From: Distichodus sexfasciatus
Lineage: Eukaryota; Chordata; Actinopteri; Characiformes; Distichodontidae
DNA: 64,000 nt
Assembly (NCBI GenBank): GCA_032718565.1
Contig: JAVGVS010000823.1
Location: 1 to 64,000 of the forward strand
Direction of reading: 5' to 3'
The notes below the pieces were generated by a model. The model ran no database searches and was not told the DNA's origin. It saw only the letters and a list, made by a program, of their open reading frames with translations. This document shows, piece by piece, positions 10,873-22,994 of the stretch. The translations under genes and the position numbers were made by a program. Every line of letters begins with the position of its first letter. The first letter of the stretch is position 1.

Positions 10873-12735
10873 CTCTCACCCCGATGTAGGCAGAGTTGAG
10901 CGCGCTCAAAAGTTCCACTGCATGCTCAGAATTAATACACAAATATGACGCCATAGTATTCTCTGTGCCTTCATCCATGTGGAGCTGTGGTCACTACTGC
11001 AAACCCTCATCCAAACCATAAAAAACACTGCTGTAAACAGCATATTTTTCCACACCACAAAATAAACAGTAGAGTATCATATGAAACGACAGACGCTGTA
11101 ATTTCGTCATATTCCACAGCCCTAACGGAAAACCATTTTTTGGGGAGGTTGACGTCTACCATCTTGTCGACAAGAAAGGGGAGACTGAAGAAGACATGAA
11201 TAATGGAAAGAAAATTCATCTCGGCAGCGCGACATTGGGGTGGGGAGGAGAGGCAGCGACGGCGAGGGCAGGCTAAAACTGGATGTGAAGTTTAGGATGG
11301 TGGAGGACAGAACCTCTGCCTGGACGAGAAAAGAAGTACGAATTGCAAATCAAGGACCAACAAAAAGAAAGGGTGCGATTAGCATAGTCACCATCTGTCC
11401 TGCAGTTTAACGAGGGGGTCACGGCCGGTCCAGCACCAAGCCTGTCCCCCAAAAAAAGACCTTTATCCTTCACTCAAGAATAGTACGTAAGGGCCGGTAG
11501 TTGGAAATTAAACATTCAGAAACTCTAATCAATGCAATCTTGCCTGTGGCAGTTATGTAGATTATTTTTACAAATCTGGTCTGATCTTACCTAATGTCTC
11601 CAAGGTTTGGTACCGGAGCACAAACTCAGGATTATTATGTGATTGCGTTCTTCGTTTTATTATTATTATTATTCCTCCCACTTTTGGACGCTGCTACTCC
11701 TCCTACAGGTTTTACACTAGAAATGATGTTCCAACTCTAAAATGTGGCCTATAGCAGTGTATGTTGCTCTCATTCGCTCTGTCGATACGTGCACTCGTCC
11801 GTGAGTTCTGTCCATTTTTCCGCCTGCAAAAAGGCGTCATTTGCGTCGTTATCTCGTTATTCCTCATACAGTTTTAGCGCTAGCTTCAACTCCTTTTTCC
11901 ATTATTTGTGAGAAACCCCTTTCTGTTCAATGACTAAATGTTGCTGAGTGCATTATGAACAGTGACGTTTGCATCATAAATGGGATTCGTCGTGTGATGG
12001 CGTCACTATGTGATGCTGCAAAAAAATCAATCATATTCGCATTTTCTTCAAAAAATGCCCCTAGTTGTCTAGTTTAAATCACGGACTGAAAAAAATTAGG
12101 GAAACTTCAAAGACTATCATCAATGTTTAGTTCATTCCTGCACAAATCAAAGTTAATAATATGTAAATGATCATTTGTGCGATGTAAGTGAAATGAGGTG
12201 GTTCCGTTCTCTTGTTCCAGTGTTAACAAGCAAACTGAGCTCTGATAGTGAAATATAAAACTCTAAATACAGACTTAAATGCTGATTGCACTAAAGGGAA
12301 AACATAAAGGCCCTTTTGACAGGGTCCCAAAACAAAATTTAATAATGCAATTTCTCCATAAAATCTTCTATAAGCCAGGAAATATGACGCTTTATCGCAT
12401 TCCCCTGGGATTCAAGGTCCAGTGACATTTAACCAACGCCGACCCCTAATCTGACACTGAGAACAAGACCGACCCGAACAGGACAAACCTTTGAGACTGA
12501 CAGGGCTATTTCTAGAAGCAATTCACTGTTTTTCTGGCCAACGACAGCTCCATCGGCTTTAACAGAGGGCCAGTCAGGCGAGCATCTCAGGGCGGAGGCA
12601 AGATGGAAAGCAGGGTGTCGCCTTTGATCCCACCGTGCATCTTTATTCTTATTTTAGTTCCCGTTTTTTAAAAGGTTAAAGCACATGTTTAGTTCTGAAC
12701 TGCACCATCTTTATTGCTTTATTTCACATCTCACA

Positions 12736-12938
12736 CTAAGGCTGAGAAATTAATCAAAACTGACAATCTTGGCCATGACGATTATTTTGATTACTTTTAA
12801 AATGTTACTTCTTTCATCAGAGTGTGTTCATATACTGTCCTCTTAAAAACAAACAAAAGACTAAATAAGCAATCACTAACTAACCAAGGTAAATGTTAAA
12901 TTAATCGTGATGCAGATTTGAGGTCATATCATCCATCC
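12736..12938. mobile_element. hAT-like element fragment
   Basis: It begins AAGGCTGAGAAATTAATC and ends GAGGTCATATCATCCATCCCTA, degenerate versions of the GGGCTGGGCGAT ends. Confidence 0.45.
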
Positions 12939-13925
12939 CTACGCCACATCATATTGCTGTACAAAAGGATGACTTCAACCTGATGCTAATCAATACCCAA
13001 GACAGATTAGGGTGGGGGTGTGTGTGTTTGTGTGTGCTCTAGGCTTTGTCCGGGTTCAAAAAGGTTGAATGGCCACTATCCAATCTGCCCAAACCTTTGG
13101 TCAGGACAACACGCCTTTTGTTGTACCGTCATTCGCATTTAGCTCTGACACCGTGCCCCGCCAGCGTCCCAAAAAAGGTGAGTTCTAGTCAGGCCCAGAC
13201 TGTAATAGTCTGATCTTTTGTGGCTTTTAACACAAAAGTCAAACGGCACAACAATGAGAGCGTTAAAACCTACAATCACACTTGGTCCAGTCCGATCCAG
13301 ACGTCCAGAAGCTGGGGATGGAGGTAGAAACGTCCATGAAGTGTCAAAAGCTCACTACTAGGCCCAACATGTGGACGAATCGTGGAACTCTCCGTCTGAC
13401 AATAGGCAGGACAATACGCTTAAAAAGCTCATTTCATTCACAGAAGCAAATTCGCACTGCTTTAAAAATAACTGTGTTAGAACGTAAGTGCAAATCAGGA
13501 CAAATTAATCATTACAGAAGGTCAATCACTGGAATGTTCTCCAAATATTTCATCTGGGCATCATTTCTCCATTCATAAATTTCTTATGAAGGCTAATAAG
13601 GGATATTTACTCAACACAAACTGTGTTTTTTATGCACATAATGATGCAAAAACACCGCACATGAAAGGCAATCACACCGCGTCAAAACCTCGTGTTAAAT
13701 CAACTTTGCCACGGCCTAACGAGTGAACTGGGGTCTTAAACTGGTTTGCAGGAATGCATTTTTTGATATATATTTATTTGCATGCACTGCACGCTAGGCT
13801 AAGCTAATGCACCAGAGAGAAGAGGGGATACACAGAGAACAATGCATGAATCAAAAGCGTGCACGACGATGAGGAGCTACAGAAGGGTGTGGAGGGAGAA
13901 GGGTGGGTCAATTTTAGATTTTTAC

Positions 13926-14393
13926 CTTCGTCTCCCGGACGTCTTGCTTGGTCCCTTCGGGGTACCACTGCACCCTCACGAAACCTTGCCCGAGAGGCCA
14001 CGTCCGGGCGTCCGCCGCCCCGCTTTCCGTGTCCGAATTCCCGTGGATGCAACCTCCACCTCCACCACCACCGCCGCCGCCTCCTCCTCCACCACCACCT
14101 CCTCCTCCTCCACCTCCACCACCACCACCTCCTCCACCGTCGCCGCCATCCACATCCGAATCCGAGTCCTCAAAATCCTCCTCGCCGTGGATCATCCGCA
14201 CCAGGCCGAAGCGCAGCGAGCCGCGGTGGCGCCCAGACACCAGGTCGTGGGAGAAGAGGAGCCGCTGCGTGCCGCCGGCGCTCGGGGAGAGAGCAGCCGA
14301 GGAAGGCGGCTCAGAGCCCGGACTCACCGCGGGGGAAAGCGCCGGGGACGCGGAGGGGGACGGAGCGGGCTCCGGTGCTACGGGTTCCGCCAT
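13926..14393 (-). CDS. ube2o: E2/E3 hybrid ubiquitin-protein ligase UBE2O, first coding exon
   Basis: UBE2O is a large E2 enzyme that also acts as its own E3; it tags unassembled or mislocalised proteins and histone-like basic substrates. The exon encodes 156 residues starting Met-Ala-Glu-Pro. After a Pro/Ser/Ala-rich leader comes QRLLFSHDLVSGRHRG, then FGLVRMIHGE, an acidic EDFEDSDSDVD patch, a run of 29 glycines (14052-14138), and finally FVRVQWYPEGTKQDVRETK. These match the N-terminal conserved region of vertebrate UBE2O. The ATG at 14393 is chosen over an upstream in-frame GTG. The donor is ACGAAG|GTAAAA, with the codon complete at the boundary. The catalytic UBC domain lies in later exons outside the window. 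The long glycine tract is unusual. Identity is very secure. Confidence 0.95.
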
Positions 14394-14620
14394 CACTCTA
14401 TTGATGATAGTAGTAGTAGTGGTGGTGTTGTTGTTGCTGCTGCCGCTGCTGTCGGAGAATAGAGAGAGAGGGATGTTGGAGGAGGTAAAAAATGAACTGA
14501 AAGCTGGGAGGGAGGGAGAGAGGGCGGGAGCGAGGCACGTGTTTGCGTCGCTACGTCACAATACCGTCTCCGCTCCGTAACCGGGCGTCGAGAGCGTCGG
14601 TGCGGTGAGGTCACCTGTTA
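14394..14620 (-). promoter_or_regulatory. ube2o: CpG-rich promoter region of ube2o
   Basis: The sequence just upstream of the ube2o ATG is CG-rich and purine-rich. It contains a CACGTG E-box at 14536-14541 and a TACGTCA half-consensus CRE-like site at 14552-14558, with no TATA box in the expected place. This is typical of a housekeeping gene. The transcription start site was not determined. Confidence 0.5.
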
Positions 14621-14849
14621 GTTAGCGACAACAATAATGTCGACTCTTCCTGTAAACGTAGAATCGACCTTTAGCGTTATACTTTTTTTTAGTTTAGTTT
14701 GTTTTCGTGTGTCGCAATTTAATGCCATAATAATTTAATTAAAAAGACAAAGTCGCTGCTATTGCGTCAGTGTTCGCTCCGGCTGGTGTTTTGTATGGAA
14801 TGCAGTTGGTCCAAAAACGTGAGACAACCTAATCCCGTGATAAGACTCG

Positions 14850-15478
14850 TATAAAAGTACTTTTAAAATGTATTCCACTATAGATTACAGAATACATGCC
14901 CCAAAATGTAGTTTGTAACGTATTCCGTTAAGTTACTCAATGTGAGTAACGTATTCTGAATACTTTGGATTACTTCATATATTGTCATGCTTTTTACAAC
15001 TACATGAATGTAGCAATCACATCCTGCAAATTCTTGTTAGTTTTTCTTTACCAATTGGCTGTTAAGCCCAAATCTCCCTGAATAGACAATATATTTACTG
15101 TAGAGGAGCAAAGACGAGATTTCCGAGTAAGAAATGCATTCCTGCCCGGGCACTGCTGGCTCTGTTGTGCTGGCTCTGGGTCCATTGTGTAACTGACGCC
15201 ACCAACATTAACAGGACGCTTACATTAGAGCCTCTTATTGCGTGTTTTGTTTGGGTTTCCGGCAATGCGTGGAATTACCAAAATTAGAGAGGAGATAGAG
15301 AGGAGATAGCCTAACATATGAAACAGGAAAAGACCGCCGTGTAATCCATTTATTTCAACAAAGTAACTGTATTCTAATTATCACCTATTTAAACGGTAAC
15401 TGTAACGGGAGACAGTTACTCATATTTTGTATTCTAAATACGTAACACCGGTACATGTATTCCGTTACTCCCCAACAC
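14850..15478. mobile_element. Dispersed DNA element ending CTCCCCAACACTG
   Basis: This copy matches 23325-23950 over some 600 bp, for example GTACTTTTAAAATGTATTCC, TTCTTGTTAGTTTTTCTTTA, CCAATTGGCTGTTAAGCCC and AATTACCAAAATTAGAGAGG. The right end reads CCGTTACTCCCCAACACTG, and the left end of the other copy reads CAGTGTTGGGAAGG, so the termini are inverted. The left end of this copy is lost. Confidence 0.75.
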
Positions 15479-15670
15479 TGCCTGCTGAGATGCTGTTGTC
15501 CTAACAACGGCGTTTGACAAGATGTAAACTTGACAAATTGCAAAAGTTTAGCAAGGAGAATGCCATCATCTCACTTAATCAAAACTAACGTGAATTAAAC
15601 TAATTGTGACAAATAACACCGAATTGTGACCAATTGTGGCAATTGTCCATAAACATTACGCTACTACTAT

Positions 15671-15872
15671 CCCATGTTGTCTGACGATAATATACTGTTG
15701 CATCTTATATGTATTGAAATGTGTTTAGTTGCTTGCATATGCTCAACAAAGCCTTGGATCACAGTAAAAATAAATACTGCCCCATGTTGTCTAACTATAA
15801 TATCTAACATATTGAAATATGAGTAGTTACTTGCATATGCCCAACAAAGCTTTACATCACAGTAAGAAAACG
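15671..15872. repeat. Tandem duplication, two units of about 110 bp
   Basis: CCCATGTTGTCT starts units at 15671 and 15781. Both contain TTGCATATGC(T/C)CAACAAAGC and ATCACAGTAA. No coding potential. Confidence 0.9.
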
Positions 15873-16482
15873 TACAAAATGAAGAATCATTTTCTGCTTG
15901 ACACTTGGTCATGCGAAAAAAAAATGTTGCACAGTTTTAAACGTGTTTTTATGACGCCTAAATGCAGTTCTTTTTAAAACAAGTACAGAGGTGGGAAATG
16001 TCCTGTTGAGACTTATTTGGCTCGCGTTTTTTGCACAAACGGCGTTCCATATGCTAAGGTCACCTGTCAGTTAGCAGCAACAACTGACCCTTGACTTGCC
16101 CTGTAAACGCAGAGACGGCGTTTTAACAGTTTTTAAATCAGTTTGTGTCCAAATATCTTCATTTAGTTACATAATAAATTCATCAGAGTTAATCAGCTTT
16201 AGTAACACTTTCTTGCGTCACCAACCACGCCCATGTTGCCATCACAGCCAGTTTTACAGCAGCTATTTAAAAATGAGCATTATTATATTGATCTACATGT
16301 TTAACGAGCCTGTTTCAGACCGTGTCAGCAGTTAATGTACATCTCATCGTGGGCTTTGGGAAACTGTAGAAATTCACCTGACATCACGGCATCTGAATGC
16401 TTGTTTACAGTACGTTTACTATCCAGTACAACCTTTCACCATAAAAACGTAAGGACATCATTTAAATTAAGTATTTTTAAAA

Positions 16483-16483
<1 letters not shown>

Positions 16484-16538
<55 letters not shown>
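16484..16538. repeat. TTA microsatellite
   Basis: About 18 TTA/ATT units. The poly-Tyr frame over it is an artefact. Confidence 0.95.
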
Positions 16539-16540
<2 letters not shown>

Positions 16541-17001
16541 TTTTCTATGCTGTATATAGTACTACTGTAAAACTACTACTACTAATAATAACAATAATAA
16601 TAATAATAATCCCAGCAAAACACATATAAACCATAACATATTATATGCATATTATATGTATTAGAATGATTATTGTTTATTAATTATTATTAATAATTAT
16701 AATTAATTATTATATATAATACATAGTGGATCAAAATGATTAATTAACATTGCATTCTAGTGATAATTATTTTAAATGTAAGGTTAATTTACTAATTATT
16801 AATTATATCAATAAGACTTGTAAATAGTAGTAGTGCTATTAGTGAATTAATATTATATTAACTCAAACCAAGAACTTACAACTAATTTGTATTACTGTTG
16901 TTATTTTAATATTAATAATTAAAATTAGAATATTTTTCATTTTGCTGAACACTTTCTGTCTAAAAATAGCACATTATATTATTACATTATAATATTATTA
17001 G

Positions 17002-17002
17002 C

Positions 17003-17051
<49 letters not shown>
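17002..17051. repeat. ATT microsatellite
   Basis: A pure ATT run within AT-rich DNA; probably related to the run 500 bp to its left. Confidence 0.95.
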
Positions 17052-17449
17052 TAGATCCTAGACCTGTATAACATTAGTAATATTACTAGTAAAATATTGC
17101 ATTTACAATTATTTTATTTAACACATAGGCACATAATTAAGGCAAATAATTATAGGCCTTGATATATAGCAAGAGATTCAGCAGTTTTGATTATACTTTT
17201 AACCTTTAGCAGGAAAGCTGTGTGTGAAACCAGACACTGTTTACACAGCAAGTTACTGCAGGTGTGTGAAACAAGCTCACAGTCACACTGCAGGTCAGAA
17301 ACTCGTCAGCACAGGTCAAGAGCATCAATTATTTATTGGTTTAATAATACATCATGAAATAACAAAACAGGGCCTTTTTCCCAAGTGACATTATCAATAA
17401 ATATTTTATCAAAATACAGTGAGGCATCTTCTTTTATTACTAATTAATA

Positions 17450-17601
17450 AGGGTTTTGTGATGATTTTCTTCAGCTCGTCAGAGAAGACCAGCACCAGCT
17501 TCCGCCTGTTCTCTCAAATGTTAGAAAACGCCCCTGGGCATGAACACCTTCCACACGAGCTGTCTTCCTCCAGCAGTCGACTGTACCGGTGTAGATGGCA
17601 T
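17450..17601 (-). pseudogene. ADP/ATP carrier exon 4 (disrupted)
   Basis: The acceptor TTGAACCAG is followed by ATGCCATCTACACCGG. It reads AIYTGTVDCWRK in frame, then slips several times. Later fragments correspond to the family's AFFKG..SN.LRG.GG..VLV..DELKK tail. The exact 3' end is uncertain. Confidence 0.75.
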
Positions 17602-19507
17602 CTGGTTCAAATAAATACAGAAAAACAGATCATAGTTGTTCATAAAGCAAACCTCATAATACGTGTGAAGCAATGCAAAATCAATCTTTGCAGTAGTTAT
17701 AGTAAGTTCATTTATAAGGAATACATCTAGGAGTTTACCTCTGATAGGCACAATATTTACATTATCAAAACTACAAAGATTTCTACACAAAGCAGCTTTA
17801 ATCCCATTATGCAAAGGTGAAAATATTTTATATAATAATTTGTCATTTGTTTGTGACTGGCCAATATAACGATGCCTTCTAATATGATTTTATAAATAGC
17901 TGAACATCAGATTTTCATCATATCATGATGTTTAATTGTATTCCATGATTGTAATTGTATAATTGTACTTCTCTTGACTGCTGTTACAATATTTGCATAT
18001 ATTATTGAAACACTATTTGCATATATTACTGATTGTTATTTTGAGAAACTTTATTTGCACATAACGTTAATTGCACATACTACTGATTGTAATTTTTCTT
18101 CACTTGACAGTTGTTACAATACTGGCACGTGTTATTGAACATTATTGTACATATTGCAGGTTGTAGTTTTCTCCATTTGACTGCCGGCACTATATTTAAT
18201 TGAGCGCCTGTTTAGAACTGCTGCAGATCATATACACATTCAATGTAAAAAGATAATTCCAGAACCAAAATTGTTGTTTGAATTCTGCATATTACTATAT
18301 TGCATAGTCCCCTTTTCTATCTCTAGTTTAATTTGTATATTTTTTATTTTATAGTTTATGTGTATATATTTTTTTAGTTTACTCTATGTGCCTTATTTGT
18401 TTTTTGTACTGCAGAAACTGGAGACATGTCGTCTCAGCTCTCTATAGATACAGAGATGACAGTTAAGACTTTGACTACATTGTTAAAATTATAATAAAAT
18501 AATAATATTTTATTATAAGCCATCATTTAGATCACAATAGCAAACACACTCAAATGTATTTAGTAATACCCCCCCTTACGTCATTAATTAGTTCAAACAA
18601 TTCACATAAGTGAAATAAATGACTAAAAAACCCTAAAAGGCGACATAGACCCCTTTAAACATCCTTTTTTGGTAATAGTGCTGGGCCATAGAACTACAAG
18701 AAGTCGCTCAAAATTAAACCTTTTTTTAATACGTTTTGGAAAAATTATAACCTTTCTCTTCATAAAAAGCCTTTCTATTTAACATTGTACTGTATTAGGC
18801 TTGTTATCGGTTATTTACACTTTTATGCCCTTGTTTTTAAAAGGCATAACTCTGAATAAAACAAATCAGAGCGATTTTTATAGAAGTTTATTTTTTCCTT
18901 ATTTTCCTTGTTTTATTTTATTGCTATTTTACAATTAGAAATTTATCTTGAAAAGACATATGACTAAAATGTCCTAATCTGAGGTATTACTGTTGCAATT
19001 ATCATATAACTGACACTTTGGCAACTAACCAATTTTCACATTTTTCCACTGTTCCACTCAGAAACTTTCAACAGCGTTTGTATTATATACATTAAACGTT
19101 TGGCTGCAATATCTTGTAAAAATCTTCTTGAAATTGGTTAAAAATTAAAATTAGCTAAAAATCATTTGGAGCAGTTAAGTTGTTAAGCAGTTTGTGTCTG
19201 TGTGATAATTCTGTTTGCAGCGGTTAAAGCATTTTGACAATCGGTCAACAAGTTATAAGACACGGAGGTACCTTTGTATTTTTTAAAATAAAAACAGACC
19301 TCCTGTTCAACACAAAGTGGTGCTACACTATGCGTGATGTCTGACGTCTGCTTTCATTTACTTCACTTACATCGATACTGAATCGATGTATCAGTGTAGA
19401 TCGATGTATCGTTACACCCCTATTAGATATGTGACTTGAGCCCAAAGCGACACACCAACGTTAGCAGGTGAAAGGTTAACTGCACAAACCTGGTCACCCA
19501 ACTCAAC

Positions 19508-19645
19508 TCCTTTAAGGCCAGACTGCATCATCATGCCTGCGAACCGTGTCGAAGGGGTAGGATATGATGCCGGCTACGGTGGTCACGCCCTGAGCAATCA
19601 CCCAGTTTACCACAAAATGAACTCTCTCTGGATCTGGCAACATGC
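19508..19645 (-). pseudogene. ADP/ATP carrier exon 3 (one frameshift)
   Basis: The acceptor CTGCTGTAG precedes GCATGTTGCCAGATCC. The frame is open through ISYPFDTVRR and then loses two bases where the diagnostic RRRMMM motif should be read. It ends at GGA|GTTGAG, a poor donor. This exon is the best preserved of the four. Confidence 0.8.
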
Positions 19646-19674
19646 CTACAGCAGGAGAGGGCGCGAGTATGCAC

Positions 19675-19790
19675 TGAACATCACACAGTGCACTACAACC
19701 AAATATGACCTTCAAATCAATCTATCCATAAAGGAGAAAGGGTAGCACTGGGAGCAGTGTTTGAGCATCGTATTCGTCGGCGAGTACTCT
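19675..19790 (-). mobile_element. tRNA-derived SINE fragment inside the carrier intron
   Basis: CACACAGTGCACTACAACC, AAATATGACC and GGGAGCAGTGTTTGAG match the SINE tail half. It lies between carrier exons 2 and 3, so it entered an intron and did not break coding sequence. Confidence 0.7.
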
Positions 19791-19895
19791 AGGTATACCC
19801 AACCAAAGAATTCTTCCCACTACAAAGACAAGCCCAGCCGCATTTCGCTCAACTCCTTGCTTCCTAAATTACGAGCAACGCTTTCAGCACTTCAC

Positions 19896-20373
19896 TTCGA
19901 CTGTGTCAGAGATGCCGGCGCAAGTAGCTCTGTAGATGATAAACTCTGCACCGACATCAAGCCCTTGTAAACACTACGGACGCCGCCGGATTTTGGTAAA
20001 TCTTTCCCAGGCAATGCTCAGCTCCCAGAAATCCCTCTTTCCTCGGCTCTGGCCTGTTTCCACGCCAGGCCGCCAGCCGGTTCGAGCGGAAGTCCAGAGG
20101 GTAAACGGCACATGGAGTGTGGCTCCGCCGCCGCCATTTCGATGCCAGGTTCCCGCAAAGTACCTCCAGAACTGGGTACGGGCTCAACCTGGCCCAGGAA
20201 CAGCTGCTGTATTTGTTCCTGAAGGCAAAGGAGGCCCTGAGGAGGTAGCGATGACGTTGGCCAAATTTCCTCCAGGTAAGAGAAAAGCCCTGTTTCCTGG
20301 GGAATGCGACAATGCAGTCTACTTATGCCCTTTGTAGCGCTTGATCGACAATGTGTTTAAGGGCATGTTGCAC
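19896..20373 (-). pseudogene. ADP/ATP carrier exon 2 (disrupted)
   Basis: The acceptor TTGCTTCCAG is followed by GTGCAACATGC (VQHA). Fragments in different frames read KQGF, NLA, FAF, CAVYPLDF and IIYRA, in the order of the carrier. Stops and at least five small indels are present, and the segment around the expected FPTQALNFAFKDK is shortened. It ends near a GTGAAG donor. Confidence 0.75.
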
Positions 20374-20539
20374 CTGGAAGCAAAAAGGCGTACGATGAGT
20401 TGACTCAATTCACTCATGGCGGACTGGCTTGACATTTTGCACGCTTTGATTATGCCAATGGCGACCCAAACGACTAACTGGAACGCAAAACAGAATAATC
20501 TCAGGTTCCTTCCTCACAGAAAAAATACTCTTATACGGC

Positions 20540-20790
20540 TCTTACATGAAACGGCACAAGTTCAGTCAGATCTTTCTATTTATTACAGACTAAACTCATA
20601 TTTTACCTGAAAAAAACAACCAGCGTTTTACTCACAATACAGACATTTGTTGTTCATTTCTAGTCATTATATATAATCGCATAATTGTGACAAGACTCAC
20701 ATGATGGTGGGAATGCAGATATTTCCCTGAAAGTCCAAAATGAGTCCAATTTGGCCTGGAAGTCACAAAGACTCGGCATTTCTTCATTTT
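20540..20790. repeat. Dispersed repeat related to 32290-32660
   Basis: It shares CAGTTCAGTCA, TTATTACAGACT..ACTCATATTT, CAGCGTTTTACTCACAATA and a TGAGTCCAATTTGG block with the foldback element at 32290. It lies in carrier intron 1. Non-coding. Confidence 0.6.
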
Positions 20791-22105
20791 AAATTGATCT
20801 AAAAAATATTGTTTCCATGAGTAATAACCATAGGAAAAGATAAATATAGAAAAAATCTTTTGTTATCAAATAATTTATTCTGTATCCAGATGGATACCAA
20901 GAGAAAAAGAAGTGTTTCCAACTCGGCACTAACATTAATTTTCTTCACAGCACTAAGCGATAGAGTGTCTCTGCATAATAACAACTCTGTAAGTCAATAA
21001 AACAGACACTGTTCTTACTATTTCTAGTAGTTATATCTACAGTTCCAGCACCTTTATACTACATGAAGTTAAAACAAATAAGCACTGATAAAATAATATA
21101 TTAATAACTGTTCACATTTGTTGTGCACAAAGAAAAGCACTTTTGTGTTTTATGAGAAAAGATATTAAATTCTGCTAACCTTTCAGCACAACATGCTAAT
21201 ATTACAATAAATAATATGCCTGGAACTAAGCGTCATTATACACTGGCTAACAAGGGAGTTAAAATCTTCTTTCAAAGCTTAGACACCTGTTCAAAGCTTT
21301 CATAAATTATTGCACAGGTGGATACTGTAAGACCAGACCCTGATGCACTAGCTCACAGTCCCAACCCATGCTGGCATGGCAACATACGTCACCTGAGTCA
21401 CCTGAGTCACCTGACCAGTTTGCCAGCAAGTAAATAATGTCTTATTCATTAGGCATGTGGGTTCACCCACGCACTCCACACAACCATCCTAACACAAGCG
21501 GCGGTTATGGCCCAACGTATACAGTGCAGCAACGCTTCATCGGTTCTTTATTCAGGTGAATTAGCCTATGAAATACAAAATTACTTGATAATAAATATGC
21601 AAACGTATAAATCATTAGCAATTATCATTCTCTCATATAGTGCCTATGAGGCAGTGAAGCTAAATTATTTTACAAAGACAATACAAAAAGAGCTCATGAA
21701 CTCAGATCACAGGCTGTTTTACTTCAAATGCAATAATTAATCTCAAGAGGAAAAACGATTTCCTTTTTATTAGGTTTGATGCAACAACAGGAAAAAATGA
21801 AGGGCAATGTTCCCGTTTTTATTCATACTGAGGTCAGAAGGACTCTCAAAAGATTACTTCTGTAAGATTTAATCAAACTGTCTGCTTAGCACCAGTGTTT
21901 ACATGTATATATTAAGCCCTCGATTGTCAGCAAAATTTCATTGTACTCTTCATTCTCAAACTATCACATACAGACACTAGAAATAGATTCAGCATAGTCA
22001 AGCCTCTCAGACCCACATCTTCTGAAATCTTCACCTTGGTCATGCTTAAAAATCTCAAAAATACACACGCCCTCAAATATTATAGCATATGTGTATATAG
22101 ATATG

Positions 22106-22107
<2 letters not shown>

Positions 22108-22188
<81 letters not shown>

Positions 22189-22277
22189 TATACACATATA
22201 TATATATATATAATATTGCAAAGGACGTAGTGTGTATTTTGGAGTTTCTAAGAGCTGATCAATAATATTCCGATATT

Positions 22278-22352
<75 letters not shown>
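22108..22352. repeat. TA/CA microsatellite cluster
   Basis: There are two long TA runs (about 22108-22215 and 22290-22352), the second preceded by CA. They lie in the first intron of the carrier locus. Confidence 0.95.
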
Positions 22353-22355
<3 letters not shown>

Positions 22356-22736
22356 TAAATTGCTTTTACATCTTGCACTATAAAGGTTTTAGATTTTACA
22401 CTTCGAATTTTACTAACTGCAAAATTCACGATTTAAAGACTGTACAAAGACATTTCTATCTGCAATGCAAATGATGTTTAATTCAATATTAAATTCCCCT
22501 GACGTCTTCCTATGCATTTATCATCTTAATTACGTGTACAAATAGGGCGATAAATTACGATTATTTAATATTTATGTGAATATGTAGTGAATATGTAAGA
22601 TGTAGTTTTGGATAGTTGACGCTTATTCTAATAATCATAATTAGTGAACCATTAACAGATGCAGTGTCCACACGGGCAGCTCCTGCGGTTTATTAGTATT
22701 TAATTTAGTATGTAGAAATTTCTTTCCTGGACTCAC

Positions 22737-22847
22737 CTGTAGAAGCAGCTGACTCTTCCGACGGAGCTACGACTGTTTCTGCAGAACCGCAGCTGCGACG
22801 CAAACAGCGAAAAAGTCTTTGGCGAAATTAAACGCGGCTTCACTCAT
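22737..22847 (-). pseudogene. ADP/ATP carrier exon 1 (disrupted)
   Basis: It starts ATGAGTGAAGCCGCG (MSEAA) and ends TTCTACAG|GTGAGT. At 111 nt it is the family length, and the end reads LLLQ as in the carrier. Between residues 21 and 33 the expected segment is replaced by a shifted reading with an in-frame TAG. A +2 change followed by two single-base losses explains it. Confidence 0.8.
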
Positions 22848-22994
22848 GATGCTGCTGCTGCTGCTGCTCCAAAACCGACTGAAGCTGCAGAAACTCACCA
22901 AGTGAACACACAGCGTCTCGACGCGTTTCCAGCTCCTACTCACACCTAGAGGCCGCCAGTGAGCGAGGTCACAGATTTCTACTGCGCTTTTACA

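Larger units (their letters stand above)
1..13925 (-). other. ube2o: Intron 1 of ube2o (left part lies outside the window)
   Basis: This stretch follows the splice donor of ube2o coding exon 1 on the minus strand. I looked on both strands for the next ube2o exon (expected to encode a conserved Val-Val-Pro-Arg-Asp-type segment) and for other genes, and recognised none. It holds SINE copies, hAT-like elements with the GGGCTGGGCGAT end, a partial Tc1-like element, microsatellites, a 52-bp minisatellite and a direct duplication, all listed separately. The open frames present are short and mostly CA-repeat translations. The intron assignment is inferred from gene direction; a short exon could have been missed. 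Confidence 0.6.
14621..17449. other. Intergenic spacer between ube2o and the broken carrier gene
   Basis: No gene was recognised. It contains a dispersed element (14850-15478), a tandem duplication (15671-15872), and AT-rich DNA with TTA microsatellites (16484-17051). Its open frames are short and carry no recognisable domain. Confidence 0.6.
17450..22847 (-). pseudogene. Broken ADP/ATP carrier gene (adenine nucleotide translocase, SLC25A4/5/6 type), introns retained
   Basis: Functional members exchange cytosolic ADP for matrix ATP across the inner mitochondrial membrane. Four exons lie in order on the minus strand: 22737-22847 (111 nt), 19896-20373 (478 nt), 19508-19645 (138 nt) and 17450-17601. 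From family knowledge the first exon is normally 111 nt, the second about 487 and the third about 141. Landmarks include MSEAAFNFAKDFFA, YPLDFR (a damaged carrier signature), FVVNWVIAQGVTTVAGIISY with PFDTVRR, and AIYTGTVDCWRK. The frame is broken by a TAG in exon 1, several indels in exon 2, a 2-base loss in the RRRMMM region and multiple indels in exon 4. Retained introns argue against a processed copy. Because small indels dominate, poor consensus sequence is a real alternative to a true pseudogene. Confidence 0.8.

Noticed and set aside
13948..14580. Long plus-strand frames with poly-Pro, poly-Ser/Thr or poly-His runs
   Set aside because: They are the reverse strand and other frames of the ube2o exon and its glycine tract. 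The minus-strand frame matches UBE2O along its length and has a proper donor.
19936..20337. Plus-strand 133-codon frame
   Set aside because: Antisense shadow of ADP/ATP carrier exon 2; the carrier match lies on the minus strand.
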